DNA from: Bryobacteraceae bacterium CoA2 C42
Lineage (GTDB): Bacteria; Acidobacteriota; Terriglobia; Bryobacterales; Bryobacteraceae
Assembly (NCBI GenBank): GCA_019931245.1
Contig: JAINDL010000029.1
Span: 1 to 64,000, forward strand
DNA: 64,000 nucleotides
Direction: 5' to 3'
The notes beneath the pieces were generated by a model. That model had not been told where the DNA came from, searched no databases, and saw only the letters and a program-made list of their open reading frames with translations. Of this stretch, positions 17,801 through 26,300 are shown in pieces (position 1 is the first letter of the stretch; every line of letters starts with the position of its first letter). The position numbers and the translations under genes are program-made.

Positions 17801-18082
17801 GCGCTGGCGCTGTTGAACGATCCGTTTGTGCTGGACCAGGCGCGGGTGTGGGCCAAGGCGCTGACGGCGCAGCGGGACGATGCGGTGGACGCGCGGATTG
17901 GGCGGATGTTCCTGCGGGGGCTGGGGCGGCCGGCGACGGAGGCGGAATTGGCTAACTGGCGGGCGCTGGCCGGGGAGTTCGCGGCGCGGCACGGGGCCAG
18001 GGATGTGCTGGGGAGCGAAGCGGTGTGGACCGATGTGGCGCATGCGCTGTTTAACCTGAAGGAGTTTGTGTACCTGCGATGA
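14894..18082 (+). CDS. Large PSCyt1-DUF1549-DUF1553 exported protein
   Basis: A 1062-residue exported protein, paralogous to the gene at 1506. A signal peptide ([17 protein letters not shown]) is followed by PSCyt1 with heme motif CQSCH (C35, C38, H39), DUF1549 with [20 protein letters not shown], and a C-terminal DUF1553 domain. Between the last two is an insertion of about 280 residues (roughly 390-670) containing an alanine-rich helical stretch and a beta-rich portion ([19 protein letters not shown]) that may be a carbohydrate-binding-like sandwich. I start at MRRWLIV, since that gives a proper signal peptide; the frame is open upstream. The stop overlaps the DUF1501 start as ATGA. Confidence 0.94.
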   Translation: [1062 protein letters not shown]

Positions 18083-19434
18083 AGATCAGCCGCCGGGAGT
18101 TACTGCGTACGAGTTCGACGGGCTTTGGGTATCTGGCGATGGAGTCGCTGCTGGCCGGGGCGGCGCCGCACTTCGCGGCCAGGGCCAAGAACGTGATTTT
18201 CTGTTTCATGCCGGGCGGGGTGGGGCAGATGGACAGCTTTGATCCGAAGCCGAAGCTGGCCGAGTTGGACGGGCAGGCGGCGGTGCTTGACAACTACGTG
18301 GCGGGGCCGAAGCGGAAGTGGCTGAAGTCGCCGTGGGCGTTCCGGCAGCACGGGCAGTCGGGGCTGCCGGTGAGCGAGATCTTTCCGCATATCGCGAGCG
18401 TGGCGGATGAGTTGACGGTGATCCGTTCGATGAAGAGCGAGTTTCCGCTGCACGCGCGGGCGAATGTGTTTCTGCACACGGGGCGGAACTTTGGCGGATT
18501 TCCGAGTTTGGGTTCGTGGGTGAACTACGGGCTGGGCAGCGTGAACAAGAACCTGCCGGGCTATCTGCTGCTGAACCACGGGGACAACCCGCCGGGCGGG
18601 TTGGAGAACTTTTCGAACGGGTTTTTGCCGGCGACGCACCAGGCGATGGGGGTGCGGGCCGACGGGGTGCCGGTGGACAACATTGTGCCGGCGGGGGCGG
18701 CGCTGCAGGGCGCGAAGATGGCGGCGGTGCGAGCGCAGGACCGCGAATTTCTGGCCGCGACGGCGAACGCGGATGCGGTGGAGGCGGCCATCAGCAACTT
18801 TGAGATGGCCTACCGGATGCAGGCGCTGGCGCCGGATGTGTTGAACCTGGACCGGGAGACGGAGGCGACGAAGAAGCTGTACGGGTTGGACGCGACGAAT
18901 CCGCACAAGCGGGCTTACGGGCTGCAGTGTTTGCGGGCGCGGCGACTGGTGGAGGCGGGGGTGCGGTTTGTGGAGATTACGCCGCCGAACCTGTACGGCG
19001 GGAACAACGGGACGTGGGACCAGCACGATAAGCTGCGGGAGGGCCATTCGACCAACGCCATGGTGACGGACCAGGCGGTGACGGCGTTGATTAAAGACCT
19101 GAAGTCGCGGGGTTTGCTGCAGGAGACGCTGGTGCTATGGGCCGGGGAGTTCGGGCGGACGCCGGATACAGGGAACGGGGACGGGCGGGATCATCATCCG
19201 TTTGGATTCACGATCTGGATGGCGGGGGGCGGGGCGAAGGCGGGGTTGATTTACGGGGCGACGGATGAGTTAGGGAACCATGCGGTAGAGAACGTGATGA
19301 CGGTGCATGATCTGCATGCGACGGTGCTGCATTTGTTGGGGTTGGACCATACGAAGCTGAGCTACCGGTTTGGCGGGCGGGATGTAACGCTGCCGGATGT
19401 GCACGGGCGGGTGGTGCGGGCGCTGGTGGGGTAG
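18079..19434 (+). CDS. DUF1501 family protein, Tat-exported
   Basis: A 451-residue DUF1501 protein. The N-terminus MKISRRELLRTSSTGFGY is a textbook twin-arginine signal (R5-R6). The core has FCFMPGGVGQMDSFDPKPKL at about 41-60 and the late motifs LWAGEFGRTPDTGNGDGRDH and LSYRFGGRDVTLPDVHGRVV. It is translationally coupled (ATGA overlap) to the DUF1549/DUF1553 gene, a tighter arrangement than the pair at 152-3842. The fold is alkaline-phosphatase/sulfatase-like; the reaction is unknown. Its own Tat signal makes the nearby tatA gene relevant to its export. Confidence 0.94.
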   Translation: MKISRRELLRTSSTGFGYLAMESLLAGAAPHFAARAKNVIFCFMPGGVGQMDSFDPKPKLAELDGQAAVLDNYVAGPKRKWLKSPWAFRQHGQSGLPVSEIFPHIASVADELTVIRSMKSEFPLHARANVFLHTGRNFGGFPSLGSWVNYGLGSVNKNLPGYLLLNHGDNPPGGLENFSNGFLPATHQAMGVRADGVPVDNIVPAGAALQGAKMAAVRAQDREFLAATANADAVEAAISNFEMAYRMQALAPDVLNLDRETEATKKLYGLDATNPHKRAYGLQCLRARRLVEAGVRFVEITPPNLYGGNNGTWDQHDKLREGHSTNAMVTDQAVTALIKDLKSRGLLQETLVLWAGEFGRTPDTGNGDGRDHHPFGFTIWMAGGGAKAGLIYGATDELGNHAVENVMTVHDLHATVLHLLGLDHTKLSYRFGGRDVTLPDVHGRVVRALVG

Positions 19435-19445
19435 GAGGGCGGGAG

Positions 19446-19534
19446 TGGTGCCCGGGGCGGGACTTGAACCCGCACACCCGTTTCCGGATAACGGATTTTA
19501 AGTCCGTTGCGTCTGCCGATTTCGCCACCCGGGC
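19446..19534 (-). tRNA. tRNA-Leu (anticodon UAA)
   Basis: On the minus strand the acceptor stem GCCCGGG pairs with CCCGGGC, with discriminator A and an encoded CCA (19446-19448). The anticodon loop CTTAAAA gives anticodon UAA, reading UUA. A long variable arm (the class II hairpin CGTTATCCGGAAACGGGTG) and the T-loop GTTCAAG are visible. Length including CCA is 89 nt, as expected for tRNA-Leu. It lies 11 bp beyond the DUF1501 stop codon, on the opposite strand. Confidence 0.97.
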
Positions 19535-19634
19535 ACTGAGGATATTGTACCTGCTTGGGGAGAACCGCTTGTGGGTTATTGGGGCCCGGAAAGAATGATT
19601 GTGTCGATACCGGGCAGAGGGCATCCAGGGAAGC

Positions 19635-19853
19635 ATGGAACAAAAACCGGAAGATACCAGGACATGGCCCGAATTGGCGATTGGTCTGTTTGACCAACTG
19701 ACGGGCCGTGGCGCCGAGATTTCGTATGTTTTCGAGAACATGGAGGTGCATGTGCCGAGCTCGACGGCGGCGAATGCGGAACACGCTTTGTGGCGGGTGA
19801 ACGGCACGATGCGGATCCGGACGAGTGGCGGGACGATGCCGCCTCGTGCGTGA
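19635..19853 (+). CDS. Small conserved-looking hypothetical protein
   Basis: A 72-residue acidic protein without signal peptide or membrane segment (starts MEQKPEDTRTWPELAIGLFD; later ISYVFENMEVHVPSS and ALWRVNGTMRIRT). The pattern is an N-terminal helix followed by beta strands. AGGGAAG just upstream of the ATG at 19635 supports this start over the codon at 19599. I recognise no named family. The next small gene begins inside its last codons in another frame. No function is inferred. Confidence 0.6.
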   Translation: MEQKPEDTRTWPELAIGLFDQLTGRGAEISYVFENMEVHVPSSTAANAEHALWRVNGTMRIRTSGGTMPPRA

Positions 19854-20052
19854 GCCGGAGCTAGCGCTGGAGCTGCAGATTGAAAACGGGGGCCATCGGA
19901 TGCGGATTTCGGGTTCGGCCGGCCAGTACGTAGCCGAGTTCCCTTCTCTGCGGTCGTTGGTGCATTTTCTGGCCATCGGCTGGCGGTGGCGCGGACAGGT
20001 CCCCCGGGGCTGGCGAGTGCAGATGGCATGGCGTGGACTGCGGTGGGGATAA
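19846..20052 (+). CDS. Small hypothetical protein overlapping the preceding gene
   Basis: A 68-residue basic frame starting at a GTG and overlapping the preceding small gene by 8 bp. It contains ALELQIENGGHRMRISGSAG and then a tryptophan/arginine-rich tail (GWRWRGQVPRGWRVQ). The first half has a beta-strand pattern like the end of the preceding protein, so the two could be an ancestral single protein separated by a frameshift or two coupled small genes. It also overlaps the start of the SDR gene. Real translation is uncertain. Confidence 0.4.
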   Translation: MREPELALELQIENGGHRMRISGSAGQYVAEFPSLRSLVHFLAIGWRWRGQVPRGWRVQMAWRGLRWG

Positions 20053-21518
20053 CGAAAGGCACGATTGCCATGGCGGGGGCGACGGGTTACGTGGGCGGGC
20101 GGTTGGCGCCGCGGCTGCTGGAGTTGGGCTATGGCGTGCGGTGTCTGGTGCGCACGCCGGAGAAGCTGGCGGACCGGCCGTGGGCGCAGGGTGAGGGGGT
20201 GGAGGTCCGGCGGTGTGACCTGTCGGACCGGGCGGCGCTGACGGAGGCGCTGCGGGGGTGCGCGGCGGCGTATTACCTGGTGCATTCGATGGTTTCGGCG
20301 AGCGCGGAGTACGCGCAGCAGGACCGGCGGCTGGCGGAGACGTTCGGCGCGGCGTGCGCGGCGGCGGGGGTGGGGCGGATTCTCTATCTGGGCGGGCTGG
20401 GCGAGACGGGGGCGGGGCTGAGCGAGCATTTGCGAAGCCGGAGGGAGGTGGAGGGGGCGCTGGGGGCGAGCGGGGTGCCGGTGACGGTCTTTCGGGCGGC
20501 GATGATCATCGGGTCCGGGTCGGCTTCGTTTGAGATTCTGCGCTATCTCGTGGAGCGGCTGCCGGTGATGATTACTCCGAAATGGGTGGCGACGCCGTGT
20601 CAGCCGATTGCGATTCGGAACGTGATTGGTTACCTGACCGGGGCGCTGACGGTGCCGGAGACGGTGGGCGGGGTGTACGATATCGGGGGCCCGGAGGTGT
20701 TGACTTACCGCGAGTTGATGCGGCAGATGGCGGAGGCGCTGGGGGTGGGGCGGCGGTACGTGATTCCGCTGCCGATTCTGTCGCCGCGGCTGAGTTCGTA
20801 CTGGATTCATCTGGTTACGCCGTTGAGCAAAGAGATCGCCAAGCCGCTGGCCGAGGGGCTGCGGAACCCGGTGATCTGCCGGGAGCAGCGGTTGGCGGCG
20901 CTGATTCCGCAGGAGCTGTTGACGGTACGGCAGGCGATTGGAGCGGCGCTTAAGAAGATTGCGGAGCGGGAGGTGGAGACGTCGTGGTCGATGGCGGGGG
21001 TGATCCCGGGCGACCCGGACTGGGCCGGGGGGACGGTGTTTCGGGACGAGCGGAAGGTTACCGTGGCGGCGCCGGACTGGGCGGTGTACCGGGCGGTGTG
21101 CCGGGTGGGCGGGGGCCATGGGTGGTACGCCGCGGATTGGTTGTGGCGGCTGCGGGGATGGATGGACGAACTGGTGGGCGGGCCGGGGCTGCGGCGGGGG
21201 CGGCGGGACCCGGAGGCGGTGGGCTACGGGGAGGCGCTGGACTTCTGGCGGGTGGTGGGGATTGAGCGGGACCGGCGGCTGGCGCTGCGGGCGGAGATGA
21301 AGCTGCCGGGGGAGGCGCGGCTGGAGTTTGTGATTCGAGAGATGGGGGAGAACGGGTGTGAGTTGACGCAGCGGGCGTTGTTTGCGCCGCGGGGGTTGTT
21401 CGGGTTGCTGTACTGGTATGCGGTGGTGCCGCTGCACCATGTGGTGTTTAACGGGATGCTGCGGGGGATTGAGCGGGAGGCGCGTCGACTGGCAGCAGCA
21501 GGAGCAGATCGAGGCTGA
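20028..21518 (+). CDS. SDR-type NAD(P)-binding protein with DUF2867 domain
   Basis: About 496 residues. The N-terminal two thirds is an atypical SDR/NmrA-like Rossmann domain (AMAGATGYVGGRLAPRLLE, AAYYLVHSM, ILYLGGLGE). The C-terminal third is a DUF2867 domain (GWYAADWLWRLRGWMDELVG, FWRVVGIERDRRLAL, LFGLLYWYAVVPLHHVVF). The pairing is a known family of oxidoreductase-like proteins with unassigned substrate. The start is uncertain: ATG 20028, GTG 20043 or ATG 20070; the dinucleotide-binding strand KGTIAMAGATG needs one of the first two. The 3' end overlaps the convergent rlmA-like gene by 71 bp. Codons are strongly G-ending. Confidence 0.88.
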   Translation: MAWTAVGITKGTIAMAGATGYVGGRLAPRLLELGYGVRCLVRTPEKLADRPWAQGEGVEVRRCDLSDRAALTEALRGCAAAYYLVHSMVSASAEYAQQDRRLAETFGAACAAAGVGRILYLGGLGETGAGLSEHLRSRREVEGALGASGVPVTVFRAAMIIGSGSASFEILRYLVERLPVMITPKWVATPCQPIAIRNVIGYLTGALTVPETVGGVYDIGGPEVLTYRELMRQMAEALGVGRRYVIPLPILSPRLSSYWIHLVTPLSKEIAKPLAEGLRNPVICREQRLAALIPQELLTVRQAIGAALKKIAEREVETSWSMAGVIPGDPDWAGGTVFRDERKVTVAAPDWAVYRAVCRVGGGHGWYAADWLWRLRGWMDELVGGPGLRRGRRDPEAVGYGEALDFWRVVGIERDRRLALRAEMKLPGEARLEFVIREMGENGCELTQRALFAPRGLFGLLYWYAVVPLHHVVFNGMLRGIEREARRLAAAGADRG

Positions 21519-22254
21519 AGGTGACGCGGCCGGGGGCGGGGGGTTGGGGCTGCAGCGGGCGGTAGATGGCGTGGAGGACGTCGGCGACGGCGGCGTCGTC
21601 GAGGTCGGCCGTTGTGGTGGCGCGGCGTTGGGCGGCGAGGGTGAAGTGGGGGGCGAAGTCGGCGACGGCGACGGGGATGCGGTCGCGGGAGGGGCCGCGG
21701 AGTTCGATGAGGTCGTCGGGGGCGGGGATGGCGAGGAGGAGGCGGCCGGTGGGACGGAGGACGCGGTGGAACTCGGGGGCGTTTCGGCGGGCGGTGATGG
21801 AGAGGACGAGGGAGAAGGTTTGGTCACCGTAGGGGATCTGGCGGTCGGCGTTGGCGAGGACCCACTGGCAGTGAGGGTAGCGGCGGGCGGCGGCGAGGAT
21901 GGCGGGTTGGGAGATATCGACGCCGTGGCCTTGGGCGCCGGTCTGTTCGGCGAGGGTGCCGAGGTAGTAGCCGTCGCCGCAGCCGGCGTCGAGGACGGTG
22001 TCGGCGGGGGAGAGGGCGGCGAGATCGCGGATGGCGTGGAGCAGGGGGAGGAAGAGGCCGCGGTCGGAGAGGCGGCGGCGGGCGTGGACGGCTTCGGCGG
22101 TGTCGCCGGGGTTTTTGGACCGGCGGTCCTGGGGTTGGAGGAGGTTGATGTAGCCGCTGCGGGCAACGTCGAAGGAGTGAAGCCGGGGGCAGGAGTAGGC
22201 GTTGCCGGTCCGGGTGAGGGGTTGGCCGCAGCCCCGGACGGTACAGAAGAGCAT
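21448..22254 (-). CDS. rlmA: 23S rRNA (guanine-N1)-methyltransferase, RlmA family
   Basis: A 268-residue SAM-dependent methyltransferase modifying G745/G748-type positions of 23S rRNA. The N-terminal zinc site is visible as C4, C9, C22 and H26, followed by the family signature FDVARSGYINLLQPQDRRSK and PGDTAEAVHARR. The SAM motif is VLDAGCGDGYYLGTL at about 87-101. The first Cys pair has four residues between, not the usual two. Convergent overlap of 71 bp with the SDR gene affects its C-terminal tail, which is proline/alanine-rich and probably not conserved. Divergent from the epimerase with 32 bp between starts. Confidence 0.9.
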   Translation of the reverse strand: MLFCTVRGCGQPLTRTGNAYSCPRLHSFDVARSGYINLLQPQDRRSKNPGDTAEAVHARRRLSDRGLFLPLLHAIRDLAALSPADTVLDAGCGDGYYLGTLAEQTGAQGHGVDISQPAILAAARRYPHCQWVLANADRQIPYGDQTFSLVLSITARRNAPEFHRVLRPTGRLLLAIPAPDDLIELRGPSRDRIPVAVADFAPHFTLAAQRRATTTADLDDAAVADVLHAIYRPLQPQPPAPGRVTFSLDLLLLLPVDAPPAQSPAASR

Positions 22255-22286
22255 TGCCTTCGAGTGTAGCGGAGTAGACTTGGACG

Positions 22287-23267
22287 ATGGATGCGCTGGT
22301 GATTGGCGGGACGCGGAATTTGGGTCCGGGGATTGTGGAGGAGCTACGGGAGCGGGGGTTTCGGGTGACGGTGTTTCACCGGGGGGTGACGCCGGCGGCG
22401 CTGCCGGAGGATGTGGAGCGGGTGCACGGGGACCGGGCGGTGGAGGCGGATTTGCGGCGGGGGGTGGGGGGCCGGAGCTTTGACTTTGTGGTGGACACGA
22501 CCTTGTACACGGGGCCGGAGGCGGCGGTGGCGGGGCGGGTGCTGGCGGGGCGGGTGGGGCGGTATGTGATGCTGAGCACGGGGCAGGTGTACCTGGTGCG
22601 GACGGGGGTGACGCGGCCGTTCCGGGAGGAGGATTACGAGGGGCCGGTGATGGCGGCGCCGGAGGGAGCCGATTACGGGGACTGGCTTTATGGGGTGGAC
22701 AAGCGGGCGGCGGAGGAGACGCTGTTGGGCGTGCCGGAGCTGCCGGTGACGGTGCTGCGGCTGCCGATGGTGCATAGCGTGCGGGACCACTACCAACGGA
22801 TTGGGGCGTATCTAGCCCGGCTGCTGGACGGGGGGCCGATTCTGGTTCCGGCCGGGGAGGAGCCGGGGCTGCGGCATGTGTACGGCGGGGATGTGGTGCG
22901 GTGTATCGGTGAATTGGCGGGGGGCGGGGCAGGATTGGACCGGGCTTACAACCTGTCGCAGAGCGAGGCGCCGGGGTTGCGGGAGTTTTTGGAGGAGTTG
23001 GCGCGGTTGGTGGGGGCGGAGCTGCGGCTGGTGGAGGTGGAGCGGGAGCGGCTGGAGGCGGCGGGCTTGTTGCTGGACTGTTCGCCGTTTAGCGGGCGGT
23101 GGATGTCGGCGCTCGATAACGGGCGGAGCCGGCGGGAGTTGGGGGCGCGGTTTACGGAGTGGCGGGAGTATTTGCCGGGGCTGGTGGAGGGTTTGGTGGA
23201 GCGGGTGCGGGAGGCGCCGCCGCGGTATGGGAATCGGATGGCGGAGTTGGCGCTGTTATCGGATTGA
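22287..23267 (+). CDS. NAD-dependent epimerase/dehydratase family protein
   Basis: A 326-residue extended SDR protein. The dinucleotide motif is at the start (MDALVIGGTRNLGPGIVEEL), followed by VTVFHRG, the strand FDFVVDTTLY, and YVMLSTGQVY. The expected active-site YxxxK is replaced by YGVDKRAAEE (Y-G-V-D-K), which fits YxxxK. It resembles the CSP41/isoflavone-reductase-like branch whose members often lack proven catalytic activity. No signal peptide. The coding strand is very G-rich. Substrate unknown. Confidence 0.88.
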   Translation: MDALVIGGTRNLGPGIVEELRERGFRVTVFHRGVTPAALPEDVERVHGDRAVEADLRRGVGGRSFDFVVDTTLYTGPEAAVAGRVLAGRVGRYVMLSTGQVYLVRTGVTRPFREEDYEGPVMAAPEGADYGDWLYGVDKRAAEETLLGVPELPVTVLRLPMVHSVRDHYQRIGAYLARLLDGGPILVPAGEEPGLRHVYGGDVVRCIGELAGGGAGLDRAYNLSQSEAPGLREFLEELARLVGAELRLVEVERERLEAAGLLLDCSPFSGRWMSALDNGRSRRELGARFTEWREYLPGLVEGLVERVREAPPRYGNRMAELALLSD

Positions 23268-23315
23268 AACGGTTTGGTAACGGCGGTGCATTGTTAGCTG
23301 GCTACGCTCAGTAGC

Positions 23316-26300
23316 ATGAAGATCTATTTGGGATTGTTGACGATCGTGTCGGCCCTCTGGGCGCAGACCGACTCGGCCTCTTTACGGGTGCTCGTGGAAG
23401 ACCCGAGCGCGGCGGCGGTGGCCGGGGCGAAGGTGACGCTGGTGAACCGCGGAAGCGGGGCGCGGCTGCTGGTAGAGAGTTCGGCCGATGGCTACGCGCT
23501 GTTCAGCCCGATTCAGCGCGGCACCTACGACGTGGAGGTGGGGCGGAGCGGATTTAAGAACGTGAAGCTGAGCGAGGTGCGGATCAATATTGACGAGCGG
23601 CGGCTGGTGCGGGTGAAGCTGGAGGTCTCTACGGTCAGCGAGACGGTGGAGGTGACGGCGAGCGTGGCGGCGATTCAAACCGAACAGGGATCGCTGGGGC
23701 AGGTGATCAGCGGGCGGACGGCGGTGGAGCTGCCGCTGGCGGGCCGGCGATATACAGAGTTGGCGCTGCTGTCGCCCGGGGTGGCGGCGAGTACGCTGAA
23801 CCCGACGACGCGCGGGCCGGGATGGTTCGTCGCCAACGGGAACTACCATACGCAGAACAACTTTCTGCTCGACGGCGTGGACAACAACCAGGGCACGCAG
23901 AACGCGCAGAGCCTGAGCGCGCAGGTGGTGCAGCCGAATCCGGACGCGATTGCCGAGTTCAAGGTGCAGACCAATTCGTTTTCGGCCGAGTTCGGGCGCA
24001 GCGCCGGGGCGGTGGTGAACGTATCGATCAAAAGCGGCAGTAACGAGACGCACGGCACCGGCTACTACTTCAACCGGAACTCGGCGCTGGCGGCGCGGGG
24101 ATGGACGAATAACCTGCAGAACGTGCCGAAGAATAATTTGAAGTGGGACCAGTTTGGCGGCACCATCGGGGGGCCGGTGGTGAAGAACAAGCTGTTCTAC
24201 TTTGGCGCTTATGAGGGCTTCCGGCAGAGCTTTGCCGATACGTTTCTGACTACCGTGCCGACGATGGCGCAGCGGCAGGGGCAGTTCGGGGCGCTGAACA
24301 TTGTGGACCCGTCGACGAATGCGGCGTTTCCGGGTAACGTGATTCCGGCGTCGCGCTTCGATGCGCTGGCGAAGAAGGTGATTGACCTGTACCCGGAGCC
24401 GAACACGGCGGGCCAGTTCCAGAACGGGCGGCCGACCAATAACTACAGCCTGCAGCGGGACGGCAACGAGAACACGCATAAGTTCGACACGCGGCTTGAC
24501 TACAACGTGAACGACCGGAACCAGATCATGGGGCGCTTCAGCTGGCTGCGGCAGAAGTTCAACCGTGATGCGATCTTCCCGGGCCTGGCCGATGGCGTGG
24601 GCAACCAGGGCGCGCAGTTCAACGAAAACCGCAGCCTGGCGCTGGCGTGGACCAAGACGATTTCGCCGCGGATGGTGAACACGCTTCGCTACGGCAACAA
24701 CGATACGTTCGCCGAGTTCGCGCACGCCACGGCCAGCGGCCAGAAGGCCGATGCCTTCGGCTTCCGCGGATTTCCGCCGGAGATGCTGCAGGTGGGCGGG
24801 CTGCCGCTGATCAACCCGACCAACTACAACCAGCTCGGCACGCGGAACTTTCGCCCGCAGTTTCAATCGCCGAAGCTGAACCAGATTATCGACACGATTT
24901 CGCTCACCGCGGGCAAGCACTTCCTGCGCGGCGGTTTTGAGATGCGGCTCAAGAACAACAGCTTCATTGACGTGACGCGACGGACCCCGGCCTATAACTT
25001 CCAGGGGCGGTTCACCAACGACGCCATGGGCGACCTGCTGCTGGGCTTCCCCGAGAGCGTGCAGTTGAACACGGTGCCGGAGGTGAAGCAGTTGCAGGAG
25101 GCTTATAGCTTCTTCCTGCAGGACGACTGGAAGCTAAGTCCGCGGCTGACGCTGAACCTGGGCCTCCGCTACGAGTACACAACGCCGTTCTACGGCAGCG
25201 GGACGAACAAGAACATCAACTTCGACCCGGCGACGGGTGGCCTGGTGCTGGCGAGCGACAAGGACAAGTACCTGACGACGCCGGACAAGAACAACTTCGG
25301 CCCGCGGCTGGGCTTTGCCTGGCAGGCGATCGAGGAGAAACTGGTGGTGCGGGGCGGCTACGGGATCTTCTACAACGCCGAGGATATCTATGGTTCGGAG
25401 GCGAGCCTGGCGCTGAACCCGCCGCAACTGATTCAGCCGACGCTGCTGCGGGTGGGCACGGGCCCGGCGCCGGTGCGGCTGAGCGATCCGCTGCCGGCGG
25501 GGGTGCTGTCGAACTTCGACAGCCGGACGATCGGCCTGCGGACGCGGGAGCGCAACCAGCGCAGCGGCCGCATTCAGCAGTTCAACCTGGCGGTGCAGTA
25601 CCGGGTGAACCGGGCGAGCACGTGGGAGGTAGCCTACGCCGGGAACCGGGGCGTGAACCTGTTCGGGCTGTACGAGCGGAACCAGACGGCGTTCGGCGTG
25701 GATGGTTCGGTGGCCGCCAACCGGCCGTTTCCGCTGTGGCAGGGCATTCAGACGGGCGCGAGCCGGGGCAAGAGCTGGTACAACGCGCTGCAGACGAAGT
25801 TTGAACATAACTTCTCGAACGGGTTGTATGCCCTGGTCAGCCTGACGTGGGCGAGCGCGATCGACCAGGTGGGCACGTGGGACGCGGGCGCTTCGCCGCA
25901 GTTTCTCGACCGCTTTGACCAGGAGAACGGCCGGATGACGCAGACGCCGAAGGTGCAGTACACAACGGCGGTGACCTACGAACTGCCGTTTGGCAAGGGC
26001 AAGAAGTTCGGCAGCGGCTGGAACGGCTTCACCGATGCCGTGCTGGGCGGCTGGCGGACGTCGGGGATTATTAACTGGCGCACGGGCCTGCCGCTGAACG
26101 TCAGCCTGAACAGCAACGGCATCGACCCGCGCACGGGGCAGGCCTATCGCTTCCTGAACCGCAACGGCGGCGGGCTGCGGCCGGACCGGGTGGGCGAGGC
26201 CAACACGGGCATCGATCCGAAGACCGACCGCTTCCGGTTCCTCGACGCGGCGGCGTTCCGGATCCAGGCCGTGAACACGCCCGGCAACGCGGCGCGGAAT

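Noticed and set aside
19362-22166. 934-codon minus-strand open frame
   Set aside because: Proline/arginine/serine-rich frame crossing a tRNA, the SDR gene and out of phase with rlmA; a composition artefact.
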